A DNA stretch of 17,115 nucleotides from Paraclostridium ghonii (lineage in GTDB: Bacteria; Bacillota; Clostridia; Peptostreptococcales; Peptostreptococcaceae), in NCBI RefSeq assembly GCF_023653455.1, contig NZ_JAKEDR010000058.1, positions 1 through 17,115 on the forward strand, in the 5' to 3' direction. The notes under the pieces are model-generated. The model was not told the DNA's origin. It saw only the letters and a list, made by a program, of their open reading frames with translations, and made no database searches. Shown here piece after piece: positions 1 through 6,481 of the stretch. Numbering within the stretch: position 1 is the stretch's first letter; every line of letters begins with the position of its first letter. The position numbers were made by a program, and so were the translations under genes.

Positions 1-8
1 ACAAAAAT

Positions 9-30
9 AAACCTCATATATATGAGGTTT
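9..30. terminator. Bidirectional rho-independent terminator
   Basis: A perfect 8-bp stem (AAACCTCA / TGAGGTTT) closes a 6-base loop. It is flanked by T-rich tracts on both strands, so it can end transcripts from either side. It lies just past the stop codon of the small minus-strand gene at 39-224. Confidence 0.75.
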
Positions 31-38
31 CTTTTTGT

Positions 39-224
39 TTATTTATATTCCCCGTCTGCATACTTTTTCAAAATATCTACAAATCCCAGCATTTCTAGAT
101 TAGCATCAGTTCCATTCATTATTTGATTATAATACCAATTTGCAAATTCAGGATCTGCTAAAGTTTCATTTAATTTTACAAAATCTAGATTAGCATAGTT
201 TTGTTTATTATTTTCTTGTTTCAT
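39..224 (-). CDS. Small hypothetical protein, 61 aa, serine-free
   Basis: I do not recognise a family. The frame is open from an upstream ATG at 233, but the Shine-Dalgarno AAGGAG lies at 7-8 bases before the second ATG at 224 and touches the first one. I therefore start at 224 (MKQENNKQ...). The product is small, acidic and rich in Asn, Asp and Tyr. It has a WYYNQI segment, no Cys, His, Arg or Ser, no signal peptide and no membrane segment. It is followed within 10 bases by a terminator. It is the first well-supported ORF downstream of the serine T-box, though nearly 480 bases separate them. Whether they are connected is an inference only. Confidence 0.6.
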   Translation of the reverse strand: MKQENNKQNYANLDFVKLNETLADPEFANWYYNQIMNGTDANLEMLGFVDILKKYADGEYK

Positions 225-700
225 AAGTATCATCTCCTTAAAATAATATTATTTCCTTAAAACCTATTAATTATTAATTTATATATTACTTTATTGTATT
301 CATACTTTTTAAGTTTTATCTTTTGTTATAAAATATTTAACTAGAATTTTTTTTAAAATCTTACTTGTTAAATTAATTGCAACACTTTTTACTAATTTCA
401 TATAAAAATTTTCATGTGTATTTATAAATATTATTATTTCTCTAGGCCTGTAATTCATTCTATGGATAGCTATCTTAAAATTTTCTTTAAATTAATTAAG
501 TTTTATAAATGTTAAATTTTTAACTATTGCATTTGCAGATATTACTTTTTAATAAATATTTAAATATATACTTTTTCTTCTTTTTATGATAAAATGTATT
601 TGTATAATTCTGTCCATATGAAACATTATTTTATCATAATTTAACTTTAACGAGTGTTTTATTTAATGTGCAATTAATTATACAACCTAAAAAGAGAAAT
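225..700. other. AT-rich spacer between T-box and the small ORF
   Basis: This stretch has no ORF longer than about 60 codons on the minus strand after the T-box terminator. A 25-codon frame near 600 and a 49-codon frame at 309-458 are open but lack a clear ribosome binding site. I see no obvious hairpin with a T-tract and no strong promoter for the 39-224 gene. It could be the eroded remains of the gene(s) once controlled by the T-box. Confidence 0.4.
309..458 (-). pseudogene. Possible gene remnant, 49-codon open frame
   Basis: An ATG at 458 opens 49 codons (MNYRPREIII...ending ...KILVKYFITKDKT) and the frame extends another 11 codons upstream without a stop. There is no Shine-Dalgarno sequence in front of the ATG. 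The lysine-rich C-terminal part looks like the tail of a longer protein, but I cannot assign it to a family. It lies between the orphan T-box and the small downstream gene, so it could be what is left of the original T-box target. It may equally be chance in AT-rich DNA. Confidence 0.2.
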
Positions 701-742
701 AAAAAAAGACCCTCGTATCCCCTAAAAAAGGGACGAAAGTCT
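701..742 (-). terminator. T-box regulated terminator
   Basis: On the minus strand AGACTTTCGT pairs with ACGAGGGTCT (two G-U pairs), with an added CCCT/AGGG inner stem, and runs into seven Ts. It is the terminator that competes with the T-box antiterminator. Confidence 0.85.
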
Positions 743-960
743 TATTATCCGCGTTGCCACCCTAGTTGTTTATACTTACAAAGTATAAACCTCCTCAAAC
801 CCTGTAACGTAGGTATACGACTAATCTTAATATATTTCAGACTAGTAGCTCCGGAATGGATTCAAAAACCATTGTAATGAGTTCTCACCAACCACTCACT
901 CTCTGAATACAAACTTGCTTTTTACTATTTTCCTTCTCAGCTATATTCTTTATTCTATTT
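701..960 (-). ncRNA. T-box leader, predicted tRNA-Ser specificity
   Basis: Read on the minus strand, the T-box signature TAGGGTGGCAACGCGG is present at 764-749. It is followed by a terminator with a 10-bp stem and seven Ts at 742-701. A stem III-like hairpin (GTTTATACTT / AAGTATAAAC) lies just before it. Stem I shows the usual GGTTGGTGAGAAC bulge and ends GAA-TCC-ATTCCGGAGC, so the specifier is TCC at 860-858, a serine codon. The acceptor-binding bulge is UGGC, which pairs with a GCCA 3' end. That matches the G discriminator of tRNA-Ser and supports the specifier call independently. Such leaders let transcription continue when uncharged tRNA binds. No structural gene follows directly. Confidence 0.9.
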
Positions 961-967
961 GTTATTT

Positions 968-996
968 ATTATATACTATATATTATTAATTTTCAA
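968..996 (-). promoter_or_regulatory. Promoter of the T-box transcript
   Basis: Minus strand -35 TTGAAA (996-991), a 17-base spacer and -10 TATAAT (973-968) place the start of transcription near 960. That is exactly where the T-box leader begins. Confidence 0.75.
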
Positions 997-1073
997 TACT
1001 ATTTCATAAAAAAATTTTCTTTTTTTTAGTTTAATTTTTTCTTAATTAGTGTTCTGCTAGTAGTTTGTTTAAT

Positions 1074-1937
1074 TTATTTTAGTAATATTACTTCATTTAA
1101 TTTTAAATTTACTTCTACAGTAGTATTATCTTTTACATCATCATAAATATAGCCTATTACCTCCAAGTTTTTTGCATCCTCAGAATGAACAGAAATTAAG
1201 CTTACTTCTTGGGATTTTTTTATTACTTCATATGAGTCTAAATAGGATATATTAGTGTATTCATTTTCATCATTTAACTCTGCAACTTGTAAAACTACAC
1301 TACCTATATCTTTATCTGAAATATTTTTTATAGTAATTTTAGAACTATATCCACCGTTAACTTCATTTACTATTTCAGGCTTAGATATTCCTAATATATC
1401 ATACTTAGTATCTTTTATTATTCTATCTCTAGTGTTTGATATGTCAACCTTATTAGTTTCTAGATCTACATCTACAAGTTTATTTCCTACATTATATGAA
1501 TAGCCTATTACCTTAGCATTTTCAGCATATTTTTTATGTGCTGCTTGTATATCTGCACTTTCATTTGGCTTTAATGTAATTTTAGACAGTGACTGTGTTT
1601 TTGCTAAAGCAGTATTGTCTTTATCATACTCTCTAAGCGTTAATTCTATATTTCTTATATTAAAATCACTTATATTTGTAACTTTAGTTTTAGTATCTAT
1701 AAGCTTAAGGTTTGCGTTATTTCCATCTTTATTTTCATTTATAATTTCTGTTTTTCCTATTTTTAATACTTTAGCATCTTTCTCGCTTATATTAACACTT
1801 TCAACCTCATCTTCTAATTTTTTTACTTTTATATTATTATCAGTAACACTTTCATTTGATGTACATCCTGAAAGCATGCTAACTGTAACTATTAACATTG
1901 TACATATTATTAATGTCTTCTTTATAATGTTGTTCAT
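1074..1937 (-). CDS. Lipoprotein with two tandem related domains
   Basis: The N-terminus has two lysines, a hydrophobic stretch and the lipobox LSGC with the lipidated Cys at residue 25. The mature protein is therefore predicted to be tethered to the outer face of the membrane. A short polar linker follows. Two similar domains then occupy about residues 80-165 and 195-285: KVTNIS...NIEL is matched by TIKNIS...SVVL, and KVIGYSYN...VDLETNKV by EVIGYIYD...VNLKLNEV. This is an internal duplication of an immunoglobulin-like or DUF5780-like beta domain; the family name is only a guess. The ribosome binding site GAGGTG precedes ATG 1937. The gene appears monocistronic and its function is unknown. 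Confidence 0.8.
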   Translation of the reverse strand: MNNIIKKTLIICTMLIVTVSMLSGCTSNESVTDNNIKVKKLEDEVESVNISEKDAKVLKIGKTEIINENKDGNNANLKLIDTKTKVTNISDFNIRNIELTLREYDKDNTALAKTQSLSKITLKPNESADIQAAHKKYAENAKVIGYSYNVGNKLVDVDLETNKVDISNTRDRIIKDTKYDILGISKPEIVNEVNGGYSSKITIKNISDKDIGSVVLQVAELNDENEYTNISYLDSYEVIKKSQEVSLISVHSEDAKNLEVIGYIYDDVKDNTTVEVNLKLNEVILLK

Positions 1938-1986
1938 ATATTAGCACCTCAGTTCTTCGTCTTTGTTATTATATTATACTAAATAT

Positions 1987-1997
1987 GAACTTAGTTC
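1987..1997. promoter_or_regulatory. Perfect 11-bp palindrome upstream of the lipoprotein gene
   Basis: GAACTTAGTTC lies just upstream of two overlapping TATAAT-like hexamers around 1968-1980 (minus strand). This makes it a possible operator. Half-sites GAAC/GTTC recall LexA boxes, but the 3-base spacing does not fit the 4-base Firmicute LexA site. No good -35 is seen. Confidence 0.25.
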
Positions 1998-2055
1998 TAT
2001 ATTTTTTGAAAAATTTTCATATTATTGTAACATTTTTACCAAATTCATACATGTT

Positions 2056-2745
2056 TTACTCCCCAACTCCAAAATCAGTATTATTATAAAGAACTTCTAT
2101 ATTTTCGTTATCATCCAAGAATTTATACTTTTCTTTAAACCAGATAACCAGTTCTTCATCTCTTTGTATACTAGAAGTGTTGTTTATAAATACATTTACA
2201 GTTGCATGTTTAAAGTTTTTTAAAACTATATCCATATCCTTATCTATCATCTCTTTGGTTTGCCCTTTTATACCTACCATCATACAAGGTGAGTCAAAGT
2301 GATTTTTCAACTCATCAACTGACTTAAATTTCGCATTTTTATTTAGAAAGTTATTTCTAAAATCATAATCAAAACTTTCTACTCCGATTTTAAATATTAT
2401 AGGTATATTAAAAAATTTTCTCATTTCATCAAGTCTATTTTTATAACACCAATGACTTTCTAAAAATAATTTTTCTATATTTTTCTCTTTTACTACACTT
2501 CTTATTTTCTCTAAAGTATCTTTTGGAAGTTCAAAACAGCTCCCTGAGTTTATAATCTCTAATACTTTGTACTTACCACTTACTTTTTCTAATATCTCAA
2601 AATTTAATTTATTCATTTCTTCTTCATCATTATCATTATCTAATATATAATCACAAAATGAACACTTCCCCCATATACAGGAAAATCCCTTTAGTAGCAC
2701 TATTTCACGACTATTTTTATTTTTTATTTCACTATATCTATCCAT
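2056..2745 (-). CDS. queL: Radical SAM queuine lyase
   Basis: This 229-residue protein has an N-terminal cluster motif C23-IWGK-C28-SF-C31 and a Glu/Ser-rich central barrel (SGSCFELP, ESHWCYKNR, KIGVESFD). The length is short for a radical SAM enzyme and there is no auxiliary cluster domain. It overlaps qrtT by 8 bases and has its own GGAGAT site inside that gene. In the characterised gut-clostridial pathway, the radical SAM partner of the queuosine nucleosidase and ECF transporter converts queuine to preQ1, which TGT then inserts into tRNA. The assignment rests on the radical SAM signature plus this operon, not on a search. The Cys spacing CX4CX2C differs from the usual CX3CX2C. Confidence 0.8.
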   Translation of the reverse strand: MDRYSEIKNKNSREIVLLKGFSCIWGKCSFCDYILDNDNDEEEMNKLNFEILEKVSGKYKVLEIINSGSCFELPKDTLEKIRSVVKEKNIEKLFLESHWCYKNRLDEMRKFFNIPIIFKIGVESFDYDFRNNFLNKNAKFKSVDELKNHFDSPCMMVGIKGQTKEMIDKDMDIVLKNFKHATVNVFINNTSSIQRDEELVIWFKEKYKFLDDNENIEVLYNNTDFGVGE

Positions 2746-3325
2746 TTTTTATCTCCATATAATTCTTTTTAAATTTCAATTTATTTATTATATTACTAGG
2801 AACTAATGAAACTGCATAATTAACAATTAAAACTGCTATAAACTTATCTGCATAATCAGTTAATACTTGTGTTAAAAAAACGCCCACAACTTTATTAATT
2901 CCAAATACCGATAACATTTGTACTATATAAGACGATCCAGATGAAGTTACACCTCCAAATACAAATGCTGCTATTATAGCGCTTAATATAGAAGTTGGAA
3001 CTGAAAAAGCCATTACTCCTGTAAATATTTTTTCTCCCTTTAAAAAATCTTTTTTAAACATAAGACCAGATATTAATCCTGTTGATATCTGAACTGGCAT
3101 AAAAAATAATGAATATATATCAAATGTCATACCACTTGCCAAACTTCCTAAAACACCTGTTAAAACAGCATATCTAGGCCCTAGTATACACGCTATAAGT
3201 ATAGTTCCAATTGAGTCTAGGTATATAGGAAGTCTTAAAGTTAATGCTATAAATGCTCCAATAACATTTAAAGAAACACCTAAAGCTATTATAGTTACTT
3301 GATTTGTAGATAGTTGTTTTTCCAT
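2738..3325 (-). CDS. qrtT: ECF transporter substrate-binding component for queuine
   Basis: The protein has 195 residues and is hydrophobic throughout, with about five or six membrane segments. It has the layout of an ECF S component: an N-terminal helix with a small-residue pattern (ALGVSLNVIGAFIALTLRLP), then the LDSIGTILIACILGPRYAVLTG loop typical of the QueT/PDUF-like group. It would bind queuine and work with shared EcfA/EcfA'/EcfT subunits encoded elsewhere. Its ATG directly follows the queK stop (TAAATG), and its ribosome binding site GGAGGA lies in the last codons of queK, so translation is probably coupled. Queuine as substrate is inferred from queK and queL on either side and from the preQ1 riboswitch. 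Confidence 0.8.
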   Translation of the reverse strand: MEKQLSTNQVTIIALGVSLNVIGAFIALTLRLPIYLDSIGTILIACILGPRYAVLTGVLGSLASGMTFDIYSLFFMPVQISTGLISGLMFKKDFLKGEKIFTGVMAFSVPTSILSAIIAAFVFGGVTSSGSSYIVQMLSVFGINKVVGVFLTQVLTDYADKFIAVLIVNYAVSLVPSNIINKLKFKKNYMEIKNG

Positions 3326-4294
3326 TTAAATTATTCCTCCTATACAATCAATTTCATTTATATGATTTGGGAATAATCTTTTTAAAAACATATACATAAA
3401 TTTCTTTTCATCAACTTCAGTAAGTATTATACTATTTGGATCTTTTTTATAAAAATTAAAAGAATCTACTATACTCTGACCCATAGCTATTCCACTTTCA
3501 ACGACCTCTGTATATGATTCAAATCCACTACATAAACTTCTATCTATAAAATAAGCCACAGCTAATGGGTCATTTATAACACAGCCAATAATACCTTCTT
3601 GTTCCCAATGAAAGTCAATATAAAACCTTGTTATTTGTGTTATATATTTAGATAAATTTTCATCTAACCTATTTATAAATTCTATAATATTTGGTGTTAA
3701 TACTATTTTTCTAGTTACATCTAATCCTACCATATGAATTTTTTTAGGTAAGTTTTTGTAAACATATTCAGCTGCATGTGGGTCAACCCAATAATTAAAT
3801 TCTGCAACAGGAGAACAATTACCATGTATTCTAAATGCGCCACCCATAGATATAAATTCATCTAAGTTTTTAAAAGCTTCTTTATCACTCATAAGCGCTT
3901 TAGCAATATTTGTTAATGGTCCAAGAGCTATTATAGATACGTCTTCATTATGTTTTAATGTGTCTATAATAAAATCTACGCCTCCGTATTTGATATATTT
4001 ATTAGGTACTTTATCGTAGAAGTTTTCTCCTACTCCATCTTCTCCATGGGTGTCTTGTGCTGTTACAAGTTCTCTTTTTAGAGGATTTTCTTCTCCAACA
4101 TACACGTCTATGTTTTTATCAGAAAATCTATGAAGTGTGTATAGAGCATTTTCAGCTCCTATTTTAGCAGGTACATTACCGCTGCAAGTCGTTATTCCCA
4201 GTATTTCTAGTTCTGGTGAGTTTATTGCTAGTAATATAGCTAATGAATCGTCAATCCCTGGGTCACAATCAATTATTACCTTTCTTTTTTGCAT
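3326..4294 (-). CDS. queK: Nucleoside hydrolase, predicted queuosine-specific
   Basis: This 322-residue inosine-uridine-preferring nucleoside hydrolase fold protein has the calcium-binding motif D9-CDPGIDD-16, HGEDGVG at 83-89, ALGPLTNIAKA at 123-133 and the EFNYWVDPHAA active-site segment at 165-175. A later NDPLA supplies the last calcium ligand. In queuine-salvaging clostridia the enzyme in this position releases queuine from queuosine nucleoside. It is the first gene of a tight three-gene operon with qrtT and queL. The leader holds a preQ1-I aptamer and an anti-ribosome-binding-site element. The ribosome binding site AAGGAGG lies 8 bases before the ATG. A generic purine or pyrimidine nucleosidase is the alternative, but the neighbours argue against it. 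Confidence 0.85.
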   Translation of the reverse strand: MQKRKVIIDCDPGIDDSLAILLAINSPELEILGITTCSGNVPAKIGAENALYTLHRFSDKNIDVYVGEENPLKRELVTAQDTHGEDGVGENFYDKVPNKYIKYGGVDFIIDTLKHNEDVSIIALGPLTNIAKALMSDKEAFKNLDEFISMGGAFRIHGNCSPVAEFNYWVDPHAAEYVYKNLPKKIHMVGLDVTRKIVLTPNIIEFINRLDENLSKYITQITRFYIDFHWEQEGIIGCVINDPLAVAYFIDRSLCSGFESYTEVVESGIAMGQSIVDSFNFYKKDPNSIILTEVDEKKFMYMFLKRLFPNHINEIDCIGGII

Positions 4295-4300
4295 AACAAA

Positions 4301-4334
4301 TTCCTCCTTAAAAAATTATTAATAAGGAGAACCT
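4301..4334 (-). promoter_or_regulatory. Expression platform: sequestrator of the queK ribosome binding site
   Basis: On the minus strand CTCCTTA (4329-4323) can pair with TAAGGAG across an AT-rich loop, hiding the queK Shine-Dalgarno. An alternative partner for the same region lies in the aptamer: AGGTTCTC (4334-4327) is the exact 8-base complement of GAGAACCT in the aptamer loop (4424-4417). When the aptamer is unfolded it could therefore capture the sequestrator and free the site. A second local hairpin, TAAGG-TTCT-CCTTA, also competes. Confidence 0.6.
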
Positions 4335-4396
4335 TACAACTTTTAATTAAAAGTCATAGCTAAGGATATTTCTTATATACTGCCACTATATAATTA

Positions 4397-4432
4397 CCTT
4401 AGTTTTTTATACTTGGAGGTTCTCGAACAAGT
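4397..4432 (-). ncRNA. preQ1-I riboswitch aptamer
   Basis: The 36-base element aligns without gaps to the class I preQ1 aptamer. P1 is ACUUG/CAAGU and the loop begins UUC with A10 and G11 conserved. C17 immediately precedes the P1 3' strand, where the ligand-pairing C sits in the Bacillus subtilis queC aptamer. The tail is AUAAAAAACUAAGG. G11 and A10 can pair with C31 and U32 to form the P2 pseudoknot. It lies in the queK leader, about 100 bases before the start codon. There is no terminator with a U-tract between it and queK, so control is probably of translation. The ligand is preQ1, the product of the QueL reaction, which would make this feedback control. Confidence 0.85.
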
Positions 4433-4433
4433 C

Positions 4434-4456
4434 CTAGGTAGTGTGAGACTACCTAG
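4434..4456. other. 8-bp hairpin capping the riboswitch leader
   Basis: CTAGGTAG and CTACCTAG enclose a 7-base loop directly upstream of the aptamer (minus strand). Read on the plus strand it is followed by ATTTTTT and looks like a terminator. No plus-strand gene feeds into it, but it could block antisense transcripts entering from the queK side. On the minus strand it is a stable 5' UTR structure. Confidence 0.5.
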
Positions 4457-4483
4457 ATTTTTTAATAGTTTTATATCTCGCAA

Positions 4484-4505
4484 TAGTCAGTAAATAGTCA
4501 GTAAA
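4484..4505. repeat. Two perfect tandem copies of an 11-bp unit
   Basis: TAGTCAGTAAA occurs twice head to tail, one helical turn each, between the queK promoter and the leader hairpin. It lies within the transcribed 5' UTR predicted from the promoter at 4558-4586. It could be a tandem binding site. Confidence 0.6.
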
Positions 4506-4557
4506 ACATATTTATACACAGTTTTATCAATAATTTACTTTCTTTTGCATGTTGTTT

Positions 4558-4586
4558 ATTATACTATGAATTTGCAAGGTGTTCAA
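4558..4586 (-). promoter_or_regulatory. Promoter of the queK-qrtT-queL operon
   Basis: Minus strand -35 TTGAAC (4586-4581), a 17-base spacer and -10 TATAAT (4563-4558). It predicts a transcript start near 4551 and a leader of about 257 bases. The bases from about 4590 to 4756 hold nothing else that I can recognise. Confidence 0.7.
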
Positions 4587-4758
4587 CTATACTTTTTATA
4601 TCCATATATATATAAAAAAGATTTATTCTTAAGTTTAATACTAATAACAATTTAACTTTGAAAGATATTTCAAATATACCTAATCAATTCATTTGTATGT
4701 TTTGAGCTATGTTTGTTATATTTATCAAATATATTCTTTCCATATAAAATAAATTAAA

Positions 4759-4780
4759 GAGAGTAGAATACTCTACTCTT
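4759..4780 (-). terminator. Terminator of the hsd operon
   Basis: AGAGTAG and CTACTCT form a 7-bp stem with a 6-base loop just past the stop of the partial hsdS. The following bases on the minus strand are CTTTAATTTATTTT, a broken T-tract, so it is probably modest in strength. Confidence 0.55.
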
Positions 4781-4788
4781 CTATAATT

Positions 4789-5460
4789 TTATAATATTTT
4801 CCTATAATTCTCCATTAAATGCTTTTTAAATGCTTTTTGCATAAGTGAATTAAAGTTATTTTCTATTTCTTTTAAACTCTTTTCTATTTCAAATTTCAAT
4901 TTATCGACTTTCTTAACAAAGCATTCAAATTGATTTTGTAAATCTATCGGTGGAATGACAATATCTATATTATTTATAAAGTCAGTTGGTACTCTTTTTT
5001 GTCCTGCACTTCCAGTCATCTTTCTTTCAGCTAATCTTCTAAACTCAATTAATGTGGTTAAATGATAAATCCAATATGGATTACTCTTTTCACTAATTGG
5101 TCTTATTACATGAAACTCAGTTGAGCCAAAACCTATACCATTTGTTAAGTTTATTGCTACTGCACCTTTACCATTTTCCATACAAGGAGTTATCTTTGCA
5201 AAAAGTACATCACAATCTTTAAAGTAAGTGAACCCACTATATACATCTTTTATAGGTTTAGATACTTCTGGTTTAAATTCACCTTTTTCACCAACTCTAT
5301 CCATTGGTACAAAACTTACATTTAATTCATTATCTAATCCCTTTACTTCTGCTTTTTTAGGATTTACTAATGTAATTTGTCCTAATTTTCCCGTACCAAA
5401 GTTTTTTTCATCTGTAAATGGGTCTCCAAACATCTCGATAAATCTTGATTTGTATAACAT
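4789..5460 (-). CDS. Partial HsdS carrying one alternative target-recognition domain
   Basis: At 223 residues this is about half of a specificity subunit. It begins inside the central conserved helix (KSRFIEMFGDP, shared with residues 182-192 of the full HsdS). It contains one target-recognition domain ending in GSAGQKRVPTDFINNIDIVIPP, and it ends with the distal conserved helix (FVKKVDKLKFE...LKEIENNFNSLMQKAFK). The recognition domain differs from that of the full hsdS, so it is a spare second domain. The ATG overlaps the recombinase stop (TAATG) and has no Shine-Dalgarno, so any translation depends on coupling. It may be a silent donor cassette, or a half-subunit that dimerises to form a working specificity unit, as reported for truncated HsdS proteins. 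It has the same orientation as the full hsdS. Confidence 0.85.
   Translation of the reverse strand: MLYKSRFIEMFGDPFTDEKNFGTGKLGQITLVNPKKAEVKGLDNELNVSFVPMDRVGEKGEFKPEVSKPIKDVYSGFTYFKDCDVLFAKITPCMENGKGAVAINLTNGIGFGSTEFHVIRPISEKSNPYWIYHLTTLIEFRRLAERKMTGSAGQKRVPTDFINNIDIVIPPIDLQNQFECFVKKVDKLKFEIEKSLKEIENNFNSLMQKAFKKHLMENYRKIL
4828..4910. repeat. 83-bp direct repeat, distal copy (HsdS conserved helix)
   Basis: It matches 6503-6585 at 77 of 83 positions and encodes the C-terminal conserved helix of the partial HsdS. It lies at the 3' end of the spare recognition domain. Confidence 0.85.
5420..5451. repeat. 32-bp perfect direct repeat, distal copy
   Basis: It is identical to 7092-7123 over 32 bases, with different bases on both sides, and encodes the KSRFIEMFGDP helix at the start of the partial HsdS. 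It contains two near-identical 8-mers, ATCTCGAT and ATCTTGAT. It is the likely crossover site for the neighbouring recombinase or for homologous recombination. Confidence 0.85.
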
Positions 5461-6425
5461 TAACTAATATATTTTCTATGAGAACTCTTAACATTTTTTT
5501 GATTAACCATTGCATATTGAAGTGTCGTATCTATTTTAGAATGCCCTAAAAGCTGTTGTACTTGTTCAATAGGCATACCTTTATCAATAGCTCTTGTAGC
5601 AAGAGTTCTTCTAAATTTATGAGGATGAACCTTACTAATATTAAGTACCTTTCCTAACTTTCTAAGTCTTATCTCAACACCACTAATTTGTAACCTGTTG
5701 TGTGGATTAATTAAAGAAACAAACAAAGCTTCATTATCATCATTTCTACTTTTCAAATAATCCTGTAGATGTATCTTAGTTTTAGCATCAAAATAAACTA
5801 TTCTTTGCTTATCACCTTTTCCAAATACAATACATTCTCTTTCATTAAAATTTACATCTTCAATATTCAACTTTACCAGTTCACCAACACGCATTCCAGT
5901 AGAATTTAGTAAATCAATTATTGCTAAATCTCTTATTTGATTGCAGTTGTCACGCATTATTTCTATATTTTCATCAGTGTACGTTTCCTTTACTAAATTT
6001 TCCGTTCTTATTTTATGGATGCGTCTTACTGGACTTTTTAAGATATAATTTTCTTCTTCAAGCCACGAAAAAAAACTACTGATAATACGTCTTATATTAT
6101 CAATAGTTACTTTCCCACAATTATTATTTTTATTGTAATCACCTAAGTATTTTCTTATATCATCTGTATTTATTTGTTTTACTGACTTTTGTAATACTTT
6201 TAGCATTTTGTCTATTGTTGATTTATAATATTTTAAAGATTTATTAGAACATCCTTCTACTTTTTTTGCATATATAAACATTTCACAATAGTTTAAGTCT
6301 TCATTTGTATTATTTTTTAAGTTGTTTTTTAAGACTTCACATAAAACATGGTGTAATTCTTCCATTTGGTTATAATTAAGCAAATTCACCATATTTTGTT
6401 CAATTTCTTTAATAAGTTTTTCCAT
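5460..6425 (-). CDS. Tyrosine recombinase of the hsdS cassette
   Basis: This is a 321-residue phage-integrase family enzyme with an N-terminal SAM-like core-binding domain (about 40-140) and a complete C-terminal catalytic domain. The catalytic set is R179 (TGMRVGEL), K206 (GKGDKQR), H269 and R272 (HPHKFRRT), H295 (LLGHSKIDTT) and the nucleophile Y304 (LQYA). The size and XerC/D-like sequence fit recombinases that shuffle hsdS genes in phase-variable Type I systems. It sits between the full hsdS and the partial hsdS, and its stop overlaps the latter's ATG. The ribosome binding site is weak (AGTAGG) and the start codon lies in an 11-bp hairpin, so translation is probably low or conditional. 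It joins or resolves DNA at sites I infer to be the 32-bp repeats. Confidence 0.9.
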   Translation of the reverse strand: MEKLIKEIEQNMVNLLNYNQMEELHHVLCEVLKNNLKNNTNEDLNYCEMFIYAKKVEGCSNKSLKYYKSTIDKMLKVLQKSVKQINTDDIRKYLGDYNKNNNCGKVTIDNIRRIISSFFSWLEEENYILKSPVRRIHKIRTENLVKETYTDENIEIMRDNCNQIRDLAIIDLLNSTGMRVGELVKLNIEDVNFNERECIVFGKGDKQRIVYFDAKTKIHLQDYLKSRNDDNEALFVSLINPHNRLQISGVEIRLRKLGKVLNISKVHPHKFRRTLATRAIDKGMPIEQVQQLLGHSKIDTTLQYAMVNQKNVKSSHRKYIS

Positions 6426-6462
6426 ATAATCTACCTACTTTCAATTTAGTATAGATTATATG
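6423..6462 (-). promoter_or_regulatory. 11-bp inverted repeat over the recombinase start codon
   Basis: CATATAATCTA and TAGATTATATG are perfect complements 18 bases apart. On the minus-strand transcript the ATG of the recombinase is the end of the 3' arm, and its weak ribosome binding site lies in the loop. It could limit recombinase translation. It could alternatively be a recombinase binding site, although 18 bases is wide for a Xer-type core. Confidence 0.6.
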
Positions 6463-6481
6463 ATTAACTTATTTATATATA

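Noticed and set aside
520..605. 25-codon minus-strand ORF after the T-box (MFHMDRIIQ...)
   Set aside because: No Shine-Dalgarno, very short and low in complexity, so I could not support it as a gene.
668..877. Plus-strand 69-codon ORF across the T-box
   Set aside because: It is antisense to a clearly recognisable T-box, lacks a ribosome binding site and is of odd composition.
1987..1997. LexA box upstream of the lipoprotein gene
   Set aside because: GAAC and GTTC are separated by 3 bases rather than 4, and the gene has no DNA damage link.
4434..4462. Plus-strand rho-independent terminator
   Set aside because: The shape is right, but no plus-strand gene or promoter leads into it. I recorded it as a leader hairpin instead.
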